NCBI GenBank assembly: GCA_950295325.1
Contig: OX485803.1
Location: forward strand, 27,778,001 to 27,838,000
Origin: Polytrichum commune
Lineage: Eukaryota; Streptophyta; Polytrichopsida; Polytrichales; Polytrichaceae
Length of the DNA: 60,000 nucleotides
Direction: 5' to 3'
Shown: piece by piece, positions 44,259 to 54,589 of the stretch
Position numbering within the stretch: position 1 is the first letter of the stretch
Layout of the letters: every line of letters starts with the position of its first letter
Position numbers and translations under genes: made by a program
The notes under the pieces: model-generated
What the model was told of the DNA's origin: nothing
The model's input: only the letters and a program-made list of their open reading frames with translations
Database searches by the model: none

Positions 44259-46561
44259 CTAATCCGAATCTGAATCGAGGTCTATTCTAGCTGAAGTAGA
44301 TCCTCGTCGTGCTCGTGATGATTCCCCCGCTTCCATGCTTCGCGTTGTTCCACGGGTGACGTATGGACGACTACCAGGAGACAATGGAACGGCATTACGT
44401 GGTCTAGGCCCACCATTTAGCCATCTCAATACCGCATCATCCGCAACTCTATGCAAGACTGCATCAATTGCAGCCAACTGCAGCCTGTTCTTGTGGTACC
44501 CCACCTCTAACTGCAATTCATATCTCGGATCCCGTTCCGTAGGCATGTCATCTGCATCTTCTTCCAAATCATGCTCCGATACTAATTCGAGACCTGCTGC
44601 ATTGTACCAAGGAGGATGAATGCCTCTCTTTAATTGTCTGCTGGTTGAATCCCAATGCCATTCAAGAGTTTGGTACAAATTTTTTTTCAAGCCATGATCG
44701 GGGGGCTTGTTGGGATACAATTCGTCTGCAACATACAAAATTTGACGTGCATTCCGTGTCCAGTCGCCATCTCTGTTCTCGTGTCATACCTCAACCTTGG
44801 CACAATTGTATAACCAACTCCACTCAACATTCTCCCCATCAAACTCTTGAAGATCGAAGGGAAAGTCCCATGGCTTTCATACCCAGTCGTTAGGCATGTA
44901 ATCCCGAAGGCCAAATTGGAGGTACAAACGAGGGTGGAAGGGTGATCTGCAATGAGGACATTGGCGTTTCTTGATCATATTCCCTATTAGACATTGTGGA
45001 TGGAATTGGGCCCTACATGATCCAACTTGATAGCATCCCTCTGGGCCAAATGGACATTGGCAAATCGCACATGCGGTTCCGTCGAAGACCATTGTATGTG
45101 GATTTGGCCGTAACAACTCACCCCTCATGCGGAATGGATATTCATGCACTTGGGTCACATCCCAATGGTGATCTGGGTCGGTCACTTGACGCCAATCGAT
45201 GCTCCCGCTTGGCATTGTCCACTCATTATCCCTATCCCACCTACTAGGGTACATCTGCTCATCTTCTGGCCATGACGTGAGCATCATGTTCCGCATTCTC
45301 TGATTGCGGTTCCATTCTTTCTGGATGCTCTCAAACTTAGCTTCAAATTGATGAGCCTTGGCCATAGCAAGCAATGTGCTTGTCCTCATATTTTTGCGCT
45401 CCACAATCGCATCCAACAGAAATTTCTTCAACCTTGCATTCTGCTCCTCCAGTCCGCCAATCTTGGCTTCGTGATCAACAACCACTTCATTGACCACTTG
45501 AAGTTGTAAATGCATGTCCACCACCTCCTTTTGCAAAGCCTCTATCTTTCCTCGCATTACTTTATTCCTCATACATACCTCCACAGCTTGTGACTTTGCA
45601 ATCTTGGCCTCCTGTAAAGCTGCGTCCCTCTCTACTTCCAAAGACTGAAGGTTAATTGGTGTACTACTTGAACTGCTAGCCTCCCCCATCGTAAGTGTTG
45701 CAACTCGATTTTCCAACTCGAAAATCATCGTTTTATACTCACGAATTTCCAACGCATGTTGCTTACGCAATTCCTCCATTCTACTCTCCGTCGGGTCCGC
45801 TCCATGTTCACCAAGGTTTACCTCGTCTAGGACCTCGTTAACCACGTCGTTGATCAGGTTGTTGACCTTGACATTTGCCTCCATGCCCTCATCCATATGC
45901 TCAAACGCCTCCTCGATGGCCATCTCCACGTCATTGGCTGGTCGTTTACGATTACGTGGTTTTTTTGGTTCCCGACCCTCTGGAATTGGGGCCCAGGCTC
46001 GTCCACTAGTCGAGGATTCCTCCTGAACCACTCCGGAACGGGAGTGTATAGAATATCTGGAACTGTGCATTTAGTGAATGCAATTCCAATACCCCCAAAT
46101 TTTTGACCATGCAGGGTAGCCAAACTTGACCAATCCACCCTAACTCGCAACACGTGCTCCGCATACATCATACACGCCACCGACTTTGGAATTGCACTCT
46201 TGGGCCATCTATCCAAATTGGAGATACTTCTAAGTATCGTTAGGAATCTCCATTTTGCCTCCACGTCATCAAACTGCATATAACTCGCACTGATGGCCTT
46301 GCAAAGTCGCTCGTGACAAGGTCTTGGCCACAACCGATCAAAGTGAGGGAAACCCACGTACTGCATTGCAGTCTTCACTGACCACGGTTGTGGTACATTC
46401 TCCCAACCTGCCCTGGCTTTTTGGTTGTTGTCATCATAAACATCCCACTCCAACCCAGCGGCCTTGCGTACATGTGATCTGTGACAACCTGATCCTCCAC
46501 TTGCCATGTCTCCAGATCCTCCACTTGCCATGTCTAGAAATCCTTCACTTGCCGGATCCAC
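44259..46561 (-). pseudogene. Cargo gene 1: coiled-coil protein with RING-like zinc finger, broken
   Basis: Read from 46561 down, about 767 codons. The N-terminal quarter has GLEWDVYDDNNQKARAGWEN, LWPRPCHERLCKAISASYM and WFRRNPRLVDEPGP, a domain I do not recognise. A one-base frame change is needed between about 45854 and 46070. Next come a basic KKPRNRKRPAND, a long E/K-rich coiled coil (MEELRKQHALEIREYKTM onward) and a RING-like finger: CAICQCPF, SCRAQFHPQCL, CPHC. An in-frame TGA (44877-44879) and a second TGA follow; in-frame sequence between and after them still looks coding (DFPFDLQEF, RQILYVADELYPNKPPDHGL). Both TGA codons fit CGA mutated by C-to-T. A RING suggests a ubiquitin-ligase role, but that is inference. 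It could also be two genes. Confidence 0.7.
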
Positions 46562-46990
46562 CCAAATTGTAGTTTCTAATTCTAATTTAGAACTCTAATT
46601 TTTAAATTACTAATTGCACTTCATAATAGTGCTACAAAATATCCAAGCATACACTTCAAAATAGTGTTGCTGTGGAATTAGTTCAAAAATGTCGTTAAAA
46701 ATTAAAGTACAAAAATTCAGCACACCCTTCGAGCACCCCGCTACCAGCGCTCACGCAGAGGCCAGTTGACTGGGCGCGTCACAAGGAATATGCCAAAAAG
46801 GCAATATGCCACGTCACAAGGGAACGGGTCCACGTGGATCACACCCACAAACAGGTCAGTAAAAAAAGTATAAAAGGATCCCAAAAAAAGGATCCTTAAC
46901 TCCTCCGAGCACCCCGCTAAACCCCGCACTCTGTAGTAGAGGAGGGTCGTCCGGGCGCCCACAAGGAGTGGAGTGGGGTATGTAAGTGGT
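46562..46990. other. 5' region of cargo gene 1
   Basis: AT-rich near the gene, then a short duplicated word CGAGCACCCCGCTA (about 46730 and 46905) and GGATCC repeats. It leads to the TATA box and GTCCG array at 47001-47590. Confidence 0.4.
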
Positions 46991-46998
46991 CCCCTCCA

Positions 46999-47006
46999 CT
47001 TATATA
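46999..47006 (-). promoter_or_regulatory. TATA box of cargo gene 1
   Basis: On the minus strand GGGTATATAAGTGGAGGGG, directly beside the GTCCG array and about 440 bases upstream of the first ATG. The array/TATA arrangement repeats that of the transposase gene. Confidence 0.55.
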
Positions 47007-47011
47007 CCCCT

Positions 47012-47590
47012 CTATCCGCTCCCCGTCCGCGCCCGTTCCCCTCCCAGTCCGCACCCGTTCCCGCCCCTGTCCGCACCCGTTCCCCTACGTCCGCCCCCCG
47101 CGTTCCCCTCCAGTCCGCACCCGTTCCCTACCAGTCCGCGCCCGCGCCCGTTCCCCTCCCAGTCCGCGCCCGTTCCCCGCCCAGTCCGCACCCGTTCCCC
47201 CCCAGTCCGCACCTGTTCCCTCCCGTCCGCGCCCGTTCCCCGCCAGTCCGCACCCGTTCCCCTACGTCCGCCCCCCGCGTTCTCCCCAGTCCGCACCCGT
47301 TCCCTCCCTTCCGCGCCCGTTCCCCCCCAGTCCGCACCCGTTCCCAAACGTCCGCCCTCTCGTTCCCTACGTCCGCCCCCTCGTTCCCTACGTCCGCTCC
47401 CCTCAGTCCGCTCCCACGTTCCCCCCGTCCGCTCCCCCCCGCCCCCCCCCCTTCCGCTCCCCCCCGTCCGCTCCATGTTCCCTTACGTCCGCTCCAACGT
47501 TCCTATAAGTCCGCCCCATGTTCCCCTACGTCCGCTTTAGAGTTCCCCTGCGTCCGCTCTAGCGTTCCCATACGTCCGCTCCCGAGTTCC
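47012..47590. repeat. GC-rich GTCCG minisatellite upstream of cargo gene 1
   Basis: Units of the form CAGTCCGCACCCGTTCCC (about 17-25 bp) recur more than 20 times, grading into TACGTCCGCTCC... at the right. Overlapping long frames on both strands are low-complexity and rejected as genes. Confidence 0.95.
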
Positions 47591-48030
47591 TTTGAATCTG
47601 CACTTTTTAACTTTTTTTGGAAGTTTGGACATAGTCTCGGTTTTTTGGCTCTCAAAAATTCATATGAAGTCCAAAAAATGAGTTCTTGGTATCCATGGAT
47701 AGGTAATGAAGTCCTCTACATGAATATGCAATAATATTTCTACTGCACATTCCCGCGTCCCCCCATCCGCACCCCATCTAACTTAGGCCCTTCGCAAATA
47801 ATATATGTGCCACTAAATATCATTACCGGTGTACTTATCCACACAAAACTAATGAAGGATCCCTCAAGCAACAAAGTAACCAATGTAGTATGATGACCAA
47901 CAAATTATCACCCCTATGGAGACAACGATGCACAAGTAATGACTTTATTATTGCGACGACGGTACAAATGCCCTTTATAAATCACATACATGAACAAACC
48001 ATGCACGATTTAATATTCCTCTTCATTCCG

Positions 48031-48606
48031 TCAACTTGACTTCCGCCATGGCAACCTCGTAGATGCTTGTGGCTTCCGTCGAGGGTCCATTTTTGGGAGA
48101 GGATTCGGTCGAAGTAAATCAATATAGCTAATCGTTCGGTCTTTCATCCGTTCCTTCAATGGTAGCCGATGAGGCGATAATCCTCTCCTTTTCTTACGAA
48201 AAGGCGAAGTCCTTGAAGATTCTCTCGCTACCTTGACATCTTCAATGTCGATTGAAGTCTCCTCCACATCCACATCCCCGGGCTTCTCCAAAATATCCGC
48301 ACACAAATCAATCAGATCATTTAGATCTCCACCCACGCATTGTGTGTTGTCATTCTCCACCGCATCGATGTCAAAGTTGTCCGCATATCGTCGTTGGTCC
48401 TCCTCCGCCTTCATCCTCCAAGCTTGTGTAGATTGTGAGAAGGGAGTCATGACATACTCATCACGAAATCGATCCCTAGCACTTCTCTCATCTCTCTCAC
48501 GCTCGGGTGATGGATTGAATGGAATATCGGGTTCACCTAAATTTTCTATCTCCTCATCACATCCTAGACCCTCAAACATGTCTCTCTTCTCTCCCATCCT
48601 ATCCAT
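48031..48606 (-). CDS. Cargo gene 2: 191-residue charged protein, unknown
   Basis: An uninterrupted frame starts MDRMGEKRDMFEGLG. It is acidic in the middle (DNFDIDAVENDN, LIDLCADILEKPGDVDVEE) and basic toward the end (SPFRKKRRGLSPHR, MDPRRKPQAS). No known domain or membrane segment is seen. A possible NLS is FRKKRR. A TATA-like TATATAAGTAG lies on the minus strand near 48640-48652, close upstream. Its orientation matches cargo genes 1 and 3. The charged, low-hydrophobic make-up suggests a disordered nuclear protein; this is inference. It may also be one exon of a larger gene. Confidence 0.55.
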   Translation of the reverse strand: MDRMGEKRDMFEGLGCDEEIENLGEPDIPFNPSPERERDERSARDRFRDEYVMTPFSQSTQAWRMKAEEDQRRYADNFDIDAVENDNTQCVGGDLNDLIDLCADILEKPGDVDVEETSIDIEDVKVARESSRTSPFRKKRRGLSPHRLPLKERMKDRTISYIDLLRPNPLPKMDPRRKPQASTRLPWRKSS

Positions 48607-48861
48607 GATACTGTACCCTCGTTATATGTATGAGTCTAAATGCTCTACTTATATATTGAGCTCAAAGGATTTTATGAAATATACAATATTTGATGTAATC
48701 CAAGATGTAGAGGATCCAATTCTCGTTGGTAGGATAAAGACAACACAATAGGAATAAAAAGAAAGTTGGTGAAGTCAAAAAGTTAGTTGCACTTTTTGAA
48801 AAAGTCCCCCGACACCCGCATTGGAAACCTCTTTGAAGCTTCTATATTTGATGGGTTGTCC

Positions 48862-49150
48862 TTTCATTCAACAATTCACATATTTGAGCTTCAACCTTAG
48901 TGGTTCGTATGGTTTCACAACCCACACGCATTCGAATGTCATATTAATTCAACAAAGTACATATTTGTGCTTCAACCTTTGTGATCCATATGGTTTCACA
49001 ACGCATATTAGGCATCCGAATGCCATCTTCATGCAACAATTCACATATTTGAGCTTCAACCTTAGTGGTTCGTATGGTTTCACAACCCACACGCATCCAT
49101 TTGCCCTTTCATTCGACAATTCACATATTTGTGCTTCAACCTTTGTGGTT
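48862..49150. repeat. 81-83-bp tandem repeat, four units, upstream of cargo gene 2
   Basis: The anchor ACAATTCACATATTTGAGCT or its variant occurs at 48871, 48952, 49035 and 49116. Two spacings are 81 bp (27 codons), so a plus-strand frame reads the peptide FTYLSFNLSGSYGFTTHTH repeatedly. It probably reflects the repeat and not a real protein. Confidence 0.85.
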
Positions 49151-49152
49151 CA

Positions 49153-49190
49153 TAAACCCTAAACCCTAAACCCCTAAACCCTAAACCCTA
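49153..49190. repeat. Interstitial plant telomere repeat (CCCTAAA)5
   Basis: TAAACCCTAAACCCTAAACC continues for about five units with one extra C. It directly follows the 81-bp array. It is also a run of telo-box elements (AAACCCTA) known from plant promoters. Confidence 0.9.
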
Positions 49191-50243
49191 CGTCATTCCA
49201 AATTGCTACCACATATGTGTCGTTGTTTTGTTCTCACAGTCATGTAGAAGTGTTTGCATACATGGTTTGAGGGTTTAGGTTCCCAGCTTTCCAACGAACC
49301 CACCCGCTTTTTTTTACGATGCCTACAACGAAAATTAAACGTTCGCAAATCGCGAGGACTACTTCAAGTTGGCACAATCTCTACTTAGACATATAACTTA
49401 TGGTATACATTGGGGTTTTTAGAAGGGGTCATGAACGCACGTGATTCTCAAACATAATGTAGAGTGCATCCCCCGAGTTCCTATAGGCTTCATAAAGATA
49501 TCTTACCAACACCTTACACAAATTAGAACATTCTAGAAAAACAAATTAATATGGTCCACATTGATATTAAACTAGGGATTTGGTGTGGGCTTAAATTTAA
49601 TGTGGCCCACATTAGTGATCATTTGGGGGGGGGTGCACTATACTAAATCCGTATGAGTATATGTGAGTGCACAAAAGAGGTATTGATTTGAACTTTGTTG
49701 TATTATGTATTATTCTTCACAAAATTATAAGTTGTAGTTATGTAAATATATAGAATAATTTAAAAAAATATACAACATCTCTACTAACTTGTATGGTAGT
49801 GTCACTAGATTTTATAGAATAAGGTTTATTTTATTTTAGTATTGGCTTAAACTGGTACATAAAAAGAACCAACCACAAGTGAACATACGATCTTACATAT
49901 CATTTGATGGTAGACTTCAAAACAATAATTGCATTAGCTTTTATGACATGTATTACAGATCAGAGTATGGGAGGATTGAATGGAAACAGATGCTTAGGGA
50001 CTTGGAAAAAGCCCCGGACGTGGCCTACCATGACATTCTTAACAAATTTGATTTGATTTGGGGGGTCAAAGGTCTTATTGTGACCCGTAGCAACTTAGTC
50101 CCTACTTGGAAGGATAGGCCTCAAATGAGCATTATTTCTAGATTTCCACTTAGGCTGCGCTGTTTCGGCTGGGTTGGTTGTATTTTGAATTTGAATTTTC
50201 AATTTGTGCCAAAAAAAAAATAAGACATGTATTGCAAATATAA
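49191..50243. other. Spacer in the giant hAT with one unexplained open frame
   Basis: Mostly AT-rich. About 49430-49485 resembles 21920-21975. A plus-strand frame, 49879-50223, reads SFYDMYYRSEYGRIEWKQML and DILNKFDLIWGVKGLIV. It is protein-like in part, but I do not recognise it, and its end runs into the MITE region. Confidence 0.35.
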
Positions 50244-50815
50244 GGGCTGGTTCACAATATGGCCAAACTTTGAGAGGTTCAACATTTGGACCAATGAAAA
50301 TGCTGAAATGCCCAAAGTCCGTCCTCTTGGCCTTCACACTAGAGGCCGAAGTCCAAAGGACGTGGCCTCCAAAAGAGCCTAGGTGGCAACACTTTTAGGA
50401 AGTTATGGCGCCAAGAGTTCGGCCTCTCGAGCAAAGATTGGGTATAGCAAAATGCTCAACCCAAACTTCCGTCGAGAGGCCGAACTTTTTTTTCATTAAA
50501 ATAATCAATCATTGATAAGATCTTGGCCGTTAGATTGGAGGGGTTATTTTGAGCAAGGAATAAAGTGGCATGCTCCTTTGAGTTTGGACTTTGGGATTGG
50601 CCTTTGGAGGCTTCACACTTTGGCCATCCAAGCCGAGAGGCCGTGGGAGTTCATGGCCAAAGGTTTGGACTTTACGCTTGGCCTTTGGAGGCTTCACACT
50701 ATGCCCAACTAAGGCTACCCTTACTATATTTTCTTGGCTATTTTCAGTTCATTTCTTTGGACTATCAACAAAGTTGGGCCACTCAATCGCACGGCCTCTC
50801 AACTTGGACGGCCAA
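50244..50815. mobile_element. Second Harbinger-type MITE copy (right end unclear)
   Basis: It starts TAA then GGGCTGGTTCACAATATGGC, close to the start of the MITE at 35293. It shares the internal motifs GAGAGGCC, GGACTTTGG, GGCTTCACACT and TTCATGGCCAAAGG. The expected inverted right end with TAA was not found, so the end is approximate. It is nested in the giant hAT. Confidence 0.6.
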
Positions 50816-51436
50816 GAATATGTCCAAACTTCCAAAAAAAAGTGATTGTGAATTATATAAATATAAATATAAGCAATTGTGAAGATTCCTTGTGAGAGAA
50901 TACCATTCATAAAATTGCACACCCAATCAAAACTTTATTCAATATCAAGTTTACAAATCACGAGTGAATATGAATCAATGTAACTGGATGTGTAGTTTTT
51001 ATCATCCATATTATGGTTGTATTTCATCCGTTAAAGTTTATAGAGTCAGAATTACAAAGAAGGGAGTACCATTTTGTTAACTGTTAACACGTTTAACATT
51101 TATAGTGTGCAATATGTGGGGAGTAGAAGAAAGATAACATTTAGAGATGTTTTGGATCACGTGTACAACCGATATAACTATTGCAATATTGTGCTCAACT
51201 TTAGTTAACTAGATATAACTATAGTTGACTACATTTTGTGGCATACCAAAATTAGAATAAATATAGGTAACTGCATTTTTTCAAGACATATCACAAACAA
51301 CTATAGTTAACTTGAACTTAGCACATGGATGTGATAACAACGATGTGAAAGAAGGATGTGGCCTCACGAGAGGCGAGAACCTTGGTTAGCCTCCCATAGA
51401 CTTCTTCTCGATTATGGAGCAAAGGCCTCATGGAGT

Positions 51437-51663
51437 CACTAGAAGAAATCTTGTCCATTTCAACCGGCCTTGCGACTAGGCCATCATAACTCGCACCCAA
51501 AAAATGCATAAACAAATCAATTTGGTTGGCAACCGGGGGGGCACCCTCCATGGGTACACCACGGGTACCTTCCGGATGCCAACAAATTGATTTGTTTATG
51601 CATTTTTTGGGTGCACGAGTCGCGATGGCCTCGGTTGAAATGGACAAGATTTCTTCTAGTGAG
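51437..51663. repeat. Long hairpin downstream of the kinase-like gene
   Basis: The left arm TCACTAGAAGAAATCTTGTC (51437 on), through AAAAAATGCATAAACAAATC, pairs with the inverse of TTTATGCATTTTTTGGGTGC (51595 on) and AATGGACAAGATTTCTTCTA. Arms are about 95 bases with few mismatches, and the loop is about 40 bases (GGGGGGGCACCCTCC...). It could be a foldback MITE or a source of small RNAs. Confidence 0.8.
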
Positions 51664-51799
51664 TATGAACATTGCACTAAGATCCATAAACCTTATACAA
51701 TATACAAGTTTTGTATAAAAAAATGATGGCTTTATTTACATCTCCAACGGTTACAAAATTGGTATGATTCAAAATTGCTGCAAAAAAAACAAAAAAAAT

Positions 51800-53716
51800 C
51801 TATTTTGCAGTGTCACGGAAGCACATTGTCGGGTTAACCATGTTGTATGGAGGGGACTTCAAAATGTTCACTACGTGTGTGATAGTTGACCTTTCCGCTG
51901 GATTGGTCTTCGTCAATGAATCCAATGCTAACTCAAACCGCATATTCAAGCCATTTGGATCACTGTTTAGCTGAAACAAGGGGGAAGTCGCATCCCTGGC
52001 ATAAATCTTCTTTGCCAAAGCACCCACTGAGAAGGACTCCGATAGAAACGTGTGCCTATGTTTCCGAGCCATCCTCACCGGAGAGGTGGATGTTCCACGC
52101 TGCCCTCGTACATGGAATAATTCTGGACCAGCACAGTTGTATTTTGCTTTGTGCTTGTTCATCTCATCCACTGAATCTTTTCCATAGTTGGAGGGTGCGT
52201 CTTCACCTCCCCAGGATGCCATGCCCCAATCACACACACCAATGTAAACCGTGTTCTCACGGTCTTGTGGGAAATGCAGCATGACATTGTTGGGATTAAG
52301 GTCATTGTGCAACACGTCATGCTTGTGCACTACATCCACAATACACATTAGAGCCCATGCCAAATAAGCTCGATGCCTTCGATATACAACCAACCGTTTC
52401 CGTGCTTCAAAGTCTGGCCCATGCATGTGAAGGATTGTGCGCTCGTGGGTTTCCAGAACGCTGAAGTCATAGATCCTCATGTTTTTCAAGGAGCCTCCAT
52501 TCCACCACATCGAATAGGATTCGTATGTTTTCATATTGAGGTATTGTAGCTTGATTACCCCATGATGATCTACTGGACACGCCAATGCTTCAATTGAACG
52601 TTCCTTTCGATTCTCCAAACTATTCGTGGCCTTCATGGTCTTCCCAGCCCACTCTATCCAGCTAGGGATGAATGATGCTCCATGAATTGCGACTTTCCGC
52701 ACCACTCCGAAGGTCCCTTGGAAGATTTCCTTATCCAAGGCTTTGATCTCCGCATTCCTAGGCAACCATATGACACCCTGCCGGCCCTGAGTGGCAATGT
52801 TGTCTGCCATCTGCCTGTCAATAAAAATGGGAAGGTTGCGGGCGGATGTTCCTTTTGCTGCTATTACGCCTCTTTTCCAATTCTCTAGCTTCATGTACAG
52901 CTCGGACTTCCTGCCACTACTACTTCCCTCGCTAGGATGCACAGCATCATATGCCATTGTTGGATTGTAGATTGCTTCCACGGCTTGTTGTTCAATCCAG
53001 GTGCCCCAATCGCTCATGCCCCTAGCATCTTCAAACTCCGCTCCAGCCGTGGCTTCCGTGAGAATAAGAATCAAATCGTTCCTCACCAAATCCAACCCCT
53101 TTGTACCATCATTGAGGTATTTTTTTTCCAAATAAACCATGCTGTTATTTCTAAACCACTCCAACAGCACGACCCTACAATGGTTTCGAGCCTCATCGAT
53201 CCGCGGGTCGCGTTTGCCTCTATTTTTCCTTTTCCTCGATTGCGAACCTGAAGCCCCGGATCCCTCCTCCATCCTTTCCGAAATTGCTGGGCGTTTTTGT
53301 CCCCGTCTTTCACCATGCTCCGAACCCTGAGGTACATCACGTGCAGGGCTCTCCGGTCTTGATGTCCGCCGTGTCGGAGATCGTGGTGGCACGGACTCTC
53401 CATGAGTGGCTGCATTTATATCGGTGGAACTGCCTGAGCTTGGTCCCCTTCCTGTTCTCCCTCTATGTCCATTGTTTCCCCGACTCCCACGTGTTCCACG
53501 GCTTCCACGTGTTTGGTTGCCTCCTGAATGGTCAACTGCAAAGAACTCTTCGTCAAACCAAAAAGGATCTGGACGTGGGGGACGTGCTGTAGTGCTTCCA
53601 CTTCCGGCCTCGCTTCCCGTACCCTCTCCAGTATGCGCAAGTGCAGTGCTTTGGAGCCAAGCACGGTGCAGCCTCGTATCCTCGTCTTGGTAAGGAGCAA
53701 TGTCCTCCCCCTCCAT
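51800..53716 (-). CDS. Cargo gene 3: divergent protein kinase-like protein
   Basis: A 638-residue frame ends at TGA/TAG-free sequence down to 51800. I start at MEGEDIAPYQDEDTR (53714-53716) because the longer frame would begin upstream of the TATA box at 53921. Residues 35-175 are low-complexity G/S/R/P-rich with nuclear-localisation-like QKRPAISER and RKRKNRGKR. Residues about 330-600 form a kinase fold: glycine loop FQGTFGVVRKV (331-341), likely lysine in WAGKTMKA (359), catalytic loop HNDLNPNNV (470-478, with D and N kept but HRD changed to HND), DWG in place of DFG (496-498), GPE in place of APE (530-532). It may therefore be active toward Ser/Thr. It has no transposase-like feature. Its neighbours are cargo genes in the same direction, and it appears intact. 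Confidence 0.85.
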   Translation of the reverse strand: MEGEDIAPYQDEDTRLHRAWLQSTALAHTGEGTGSEAGSGSTTARPPRPDPFWFDEEFFAVDHSGGNQTRGSRGTRGSRGNNGHRGRTGRGPSSGSSTDINAATHGESVPPRSPTRRTSRPESPARDVPQGSEHGERRGQKRPAISERMEEGSGASGSQSRKRKNRGKRDPRIDEARNHCRVVLLEWFRNNSMVYLEKKYLNDGTKGLDLVRNDLILILTEATAGAEFEDARGMSDWGTWIEQQAVEAIYNPTMAYDAVHPSEGSSSGRKSELYMKLENWKRGVIAAKGTSARNLPIFIDRQMADNIATQGRQGVIWLPRNAEIKALDKEIFQGTFGVVRKVAIHGASFIPSWIEWAGKTMKATNSLENRKERSIEALACPVDHHGVIKLQYLNMKTYESYSMWWNGGSLKNMRIYDFSVLETHERTILHMHGPDFEARKRLVVYRRHRAYLAWALMCIVDVVHKHDVLHNDLNPNNVMLHFPQDRENTVYIGVCDWGMASWGGEDAPSNYGKDSVDEMNKHKAKYNCAGPELFHVRGQRGTSTSPVRMARKHRHTFLSESFSVGALAKKIYARDATSPLFQLNSDPNGLNMRFELALDSLTKTNPAERSTITHVVNILKSPPYNMVNPTMCFRDTAK

Positions 53717-53920
53717 CGTGAAAAAAACCGCGTGAGTGAGTGAATGTAGAAATGAGTGCGTGAATCTGGAAAAAAAATTGCGAGGGTTCCCCCACAATTT
53801 GCCCTGCCCTCCCAAACCCCCTGAGACCCGCGCGGTGCCGCTGTCCTTGGGACGGCAACAAGGTCTCGGGTCCCTTTGTGGTGGGAGGAGAGGAAAGTGA
53901 GGGGAACTAAAACCCCACGG

Positions 53921-53930
53921 CTTTATATAG
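53921..53930 (-). promoter_or_regulatory. TATA box of the kinase-like gene
   Basis: On the minus strand GCCTATATAAAGCCGTGGGG, about 205 bases upstream of the chosen ATG, with a GTCCG array starting about 60 bases further upstream (53990). Confidence 0.65.
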
Positions 53931-53989
53931 GCAAAGGGGAGCACAATCATTATGGGATCCCGGTCGGATTTGACATGGGGCACGAAAAG

Positions 53990-54580
53990 GACGTATGGGG
54001 AACGTGGGAACGCGGGGGCGGACGGAGGGAACGAGGGGGCGGACGTAGGGGAACGAGGGCGGACGGAAGGGAACGGAGCGCGGACGGGAGGGAACGTACG
54101 GGAACATGGGGCGGACGGGAGGGGAACGTGGGGCGGACTGGAGGGGAACGCGGGCGGACGGGAGGGGAACGTAGCGCGGACGGGAGGGGAACGTAGCGCG
54201 GACGGGAGGGAACATGGGGCGGACGGGAGGGAACGTGGGCAGACGGGAGGGGAACGTGGGCGGACGGGAGGGGAACGTGGGCGGACGGGAAGGGAACGTG
54301 GGCGGACGGGAAGGGAACGTGGGCGGACGGGAAGGGAACGCGGGGCGGAAGGGAAGGGAACGCGGGGCGGACGGGAAGGGAACGGGTGCGGACTGGGGGG
54401 GAACGGGCGCGGACTGGGGGGGAACGGGTGCGGACTGGGGGGGAACGGGCGCGGACGGGAGGGAACGTGGGCGGACTGGGTTTAACTCGGTAGGGAACGG
54501 GTGCGGACGTTAGGAAACGGGTGGGAACGTGAACGCACGGCGGGGGAACGTGGGGCGGACGTGAGGGAACTTGGGGCGGA
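53990..54580. repeat. GTCCG minisatellite upstream of the kinase-like gene (G-rich on +)
   Basis: Units such as GGGAACGTGGGCGGACGGGAG repeat at 21 bp or close to it (for example 54251, 54272, 54293) more than 20 times. In some phases it reads a 7-residue peptide repeat (GREGNVG), which explains the long shadow frames here. Confidence 0.95.
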
Positions 54581-54589
54581 CGGAGCCCT

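Noticed and set aside
44877-44895. Introns using GTATGA donors to remove the two TGA codons of the RING-like gene
   Set aside because: No acceptor at a sensible distance keeps the protein-like sequence that lies between the stops. Simple nonsense mutations fit better.
46973-47734. A 253-residue frame and overlapping minus-strand frames
   Set aside because: Low-complexity repeat translation of the array upstream of cargo gene 1.
48821-49162. A plus-strand protein with 27-residue repeats
   Set aside because: It is explained by the 81-bp DNA repeat. The repeats do not keep other coding features, and the frame is on the strand opposite the nearby cargo genes.
53717-53983. An 89-residue N-terminal extension of the kinase-like protein
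   Set aside because: The TATA box at 53921-53930 lies inside it, and the extension has no conserved feature, so the ATG at 53716 is preferred.
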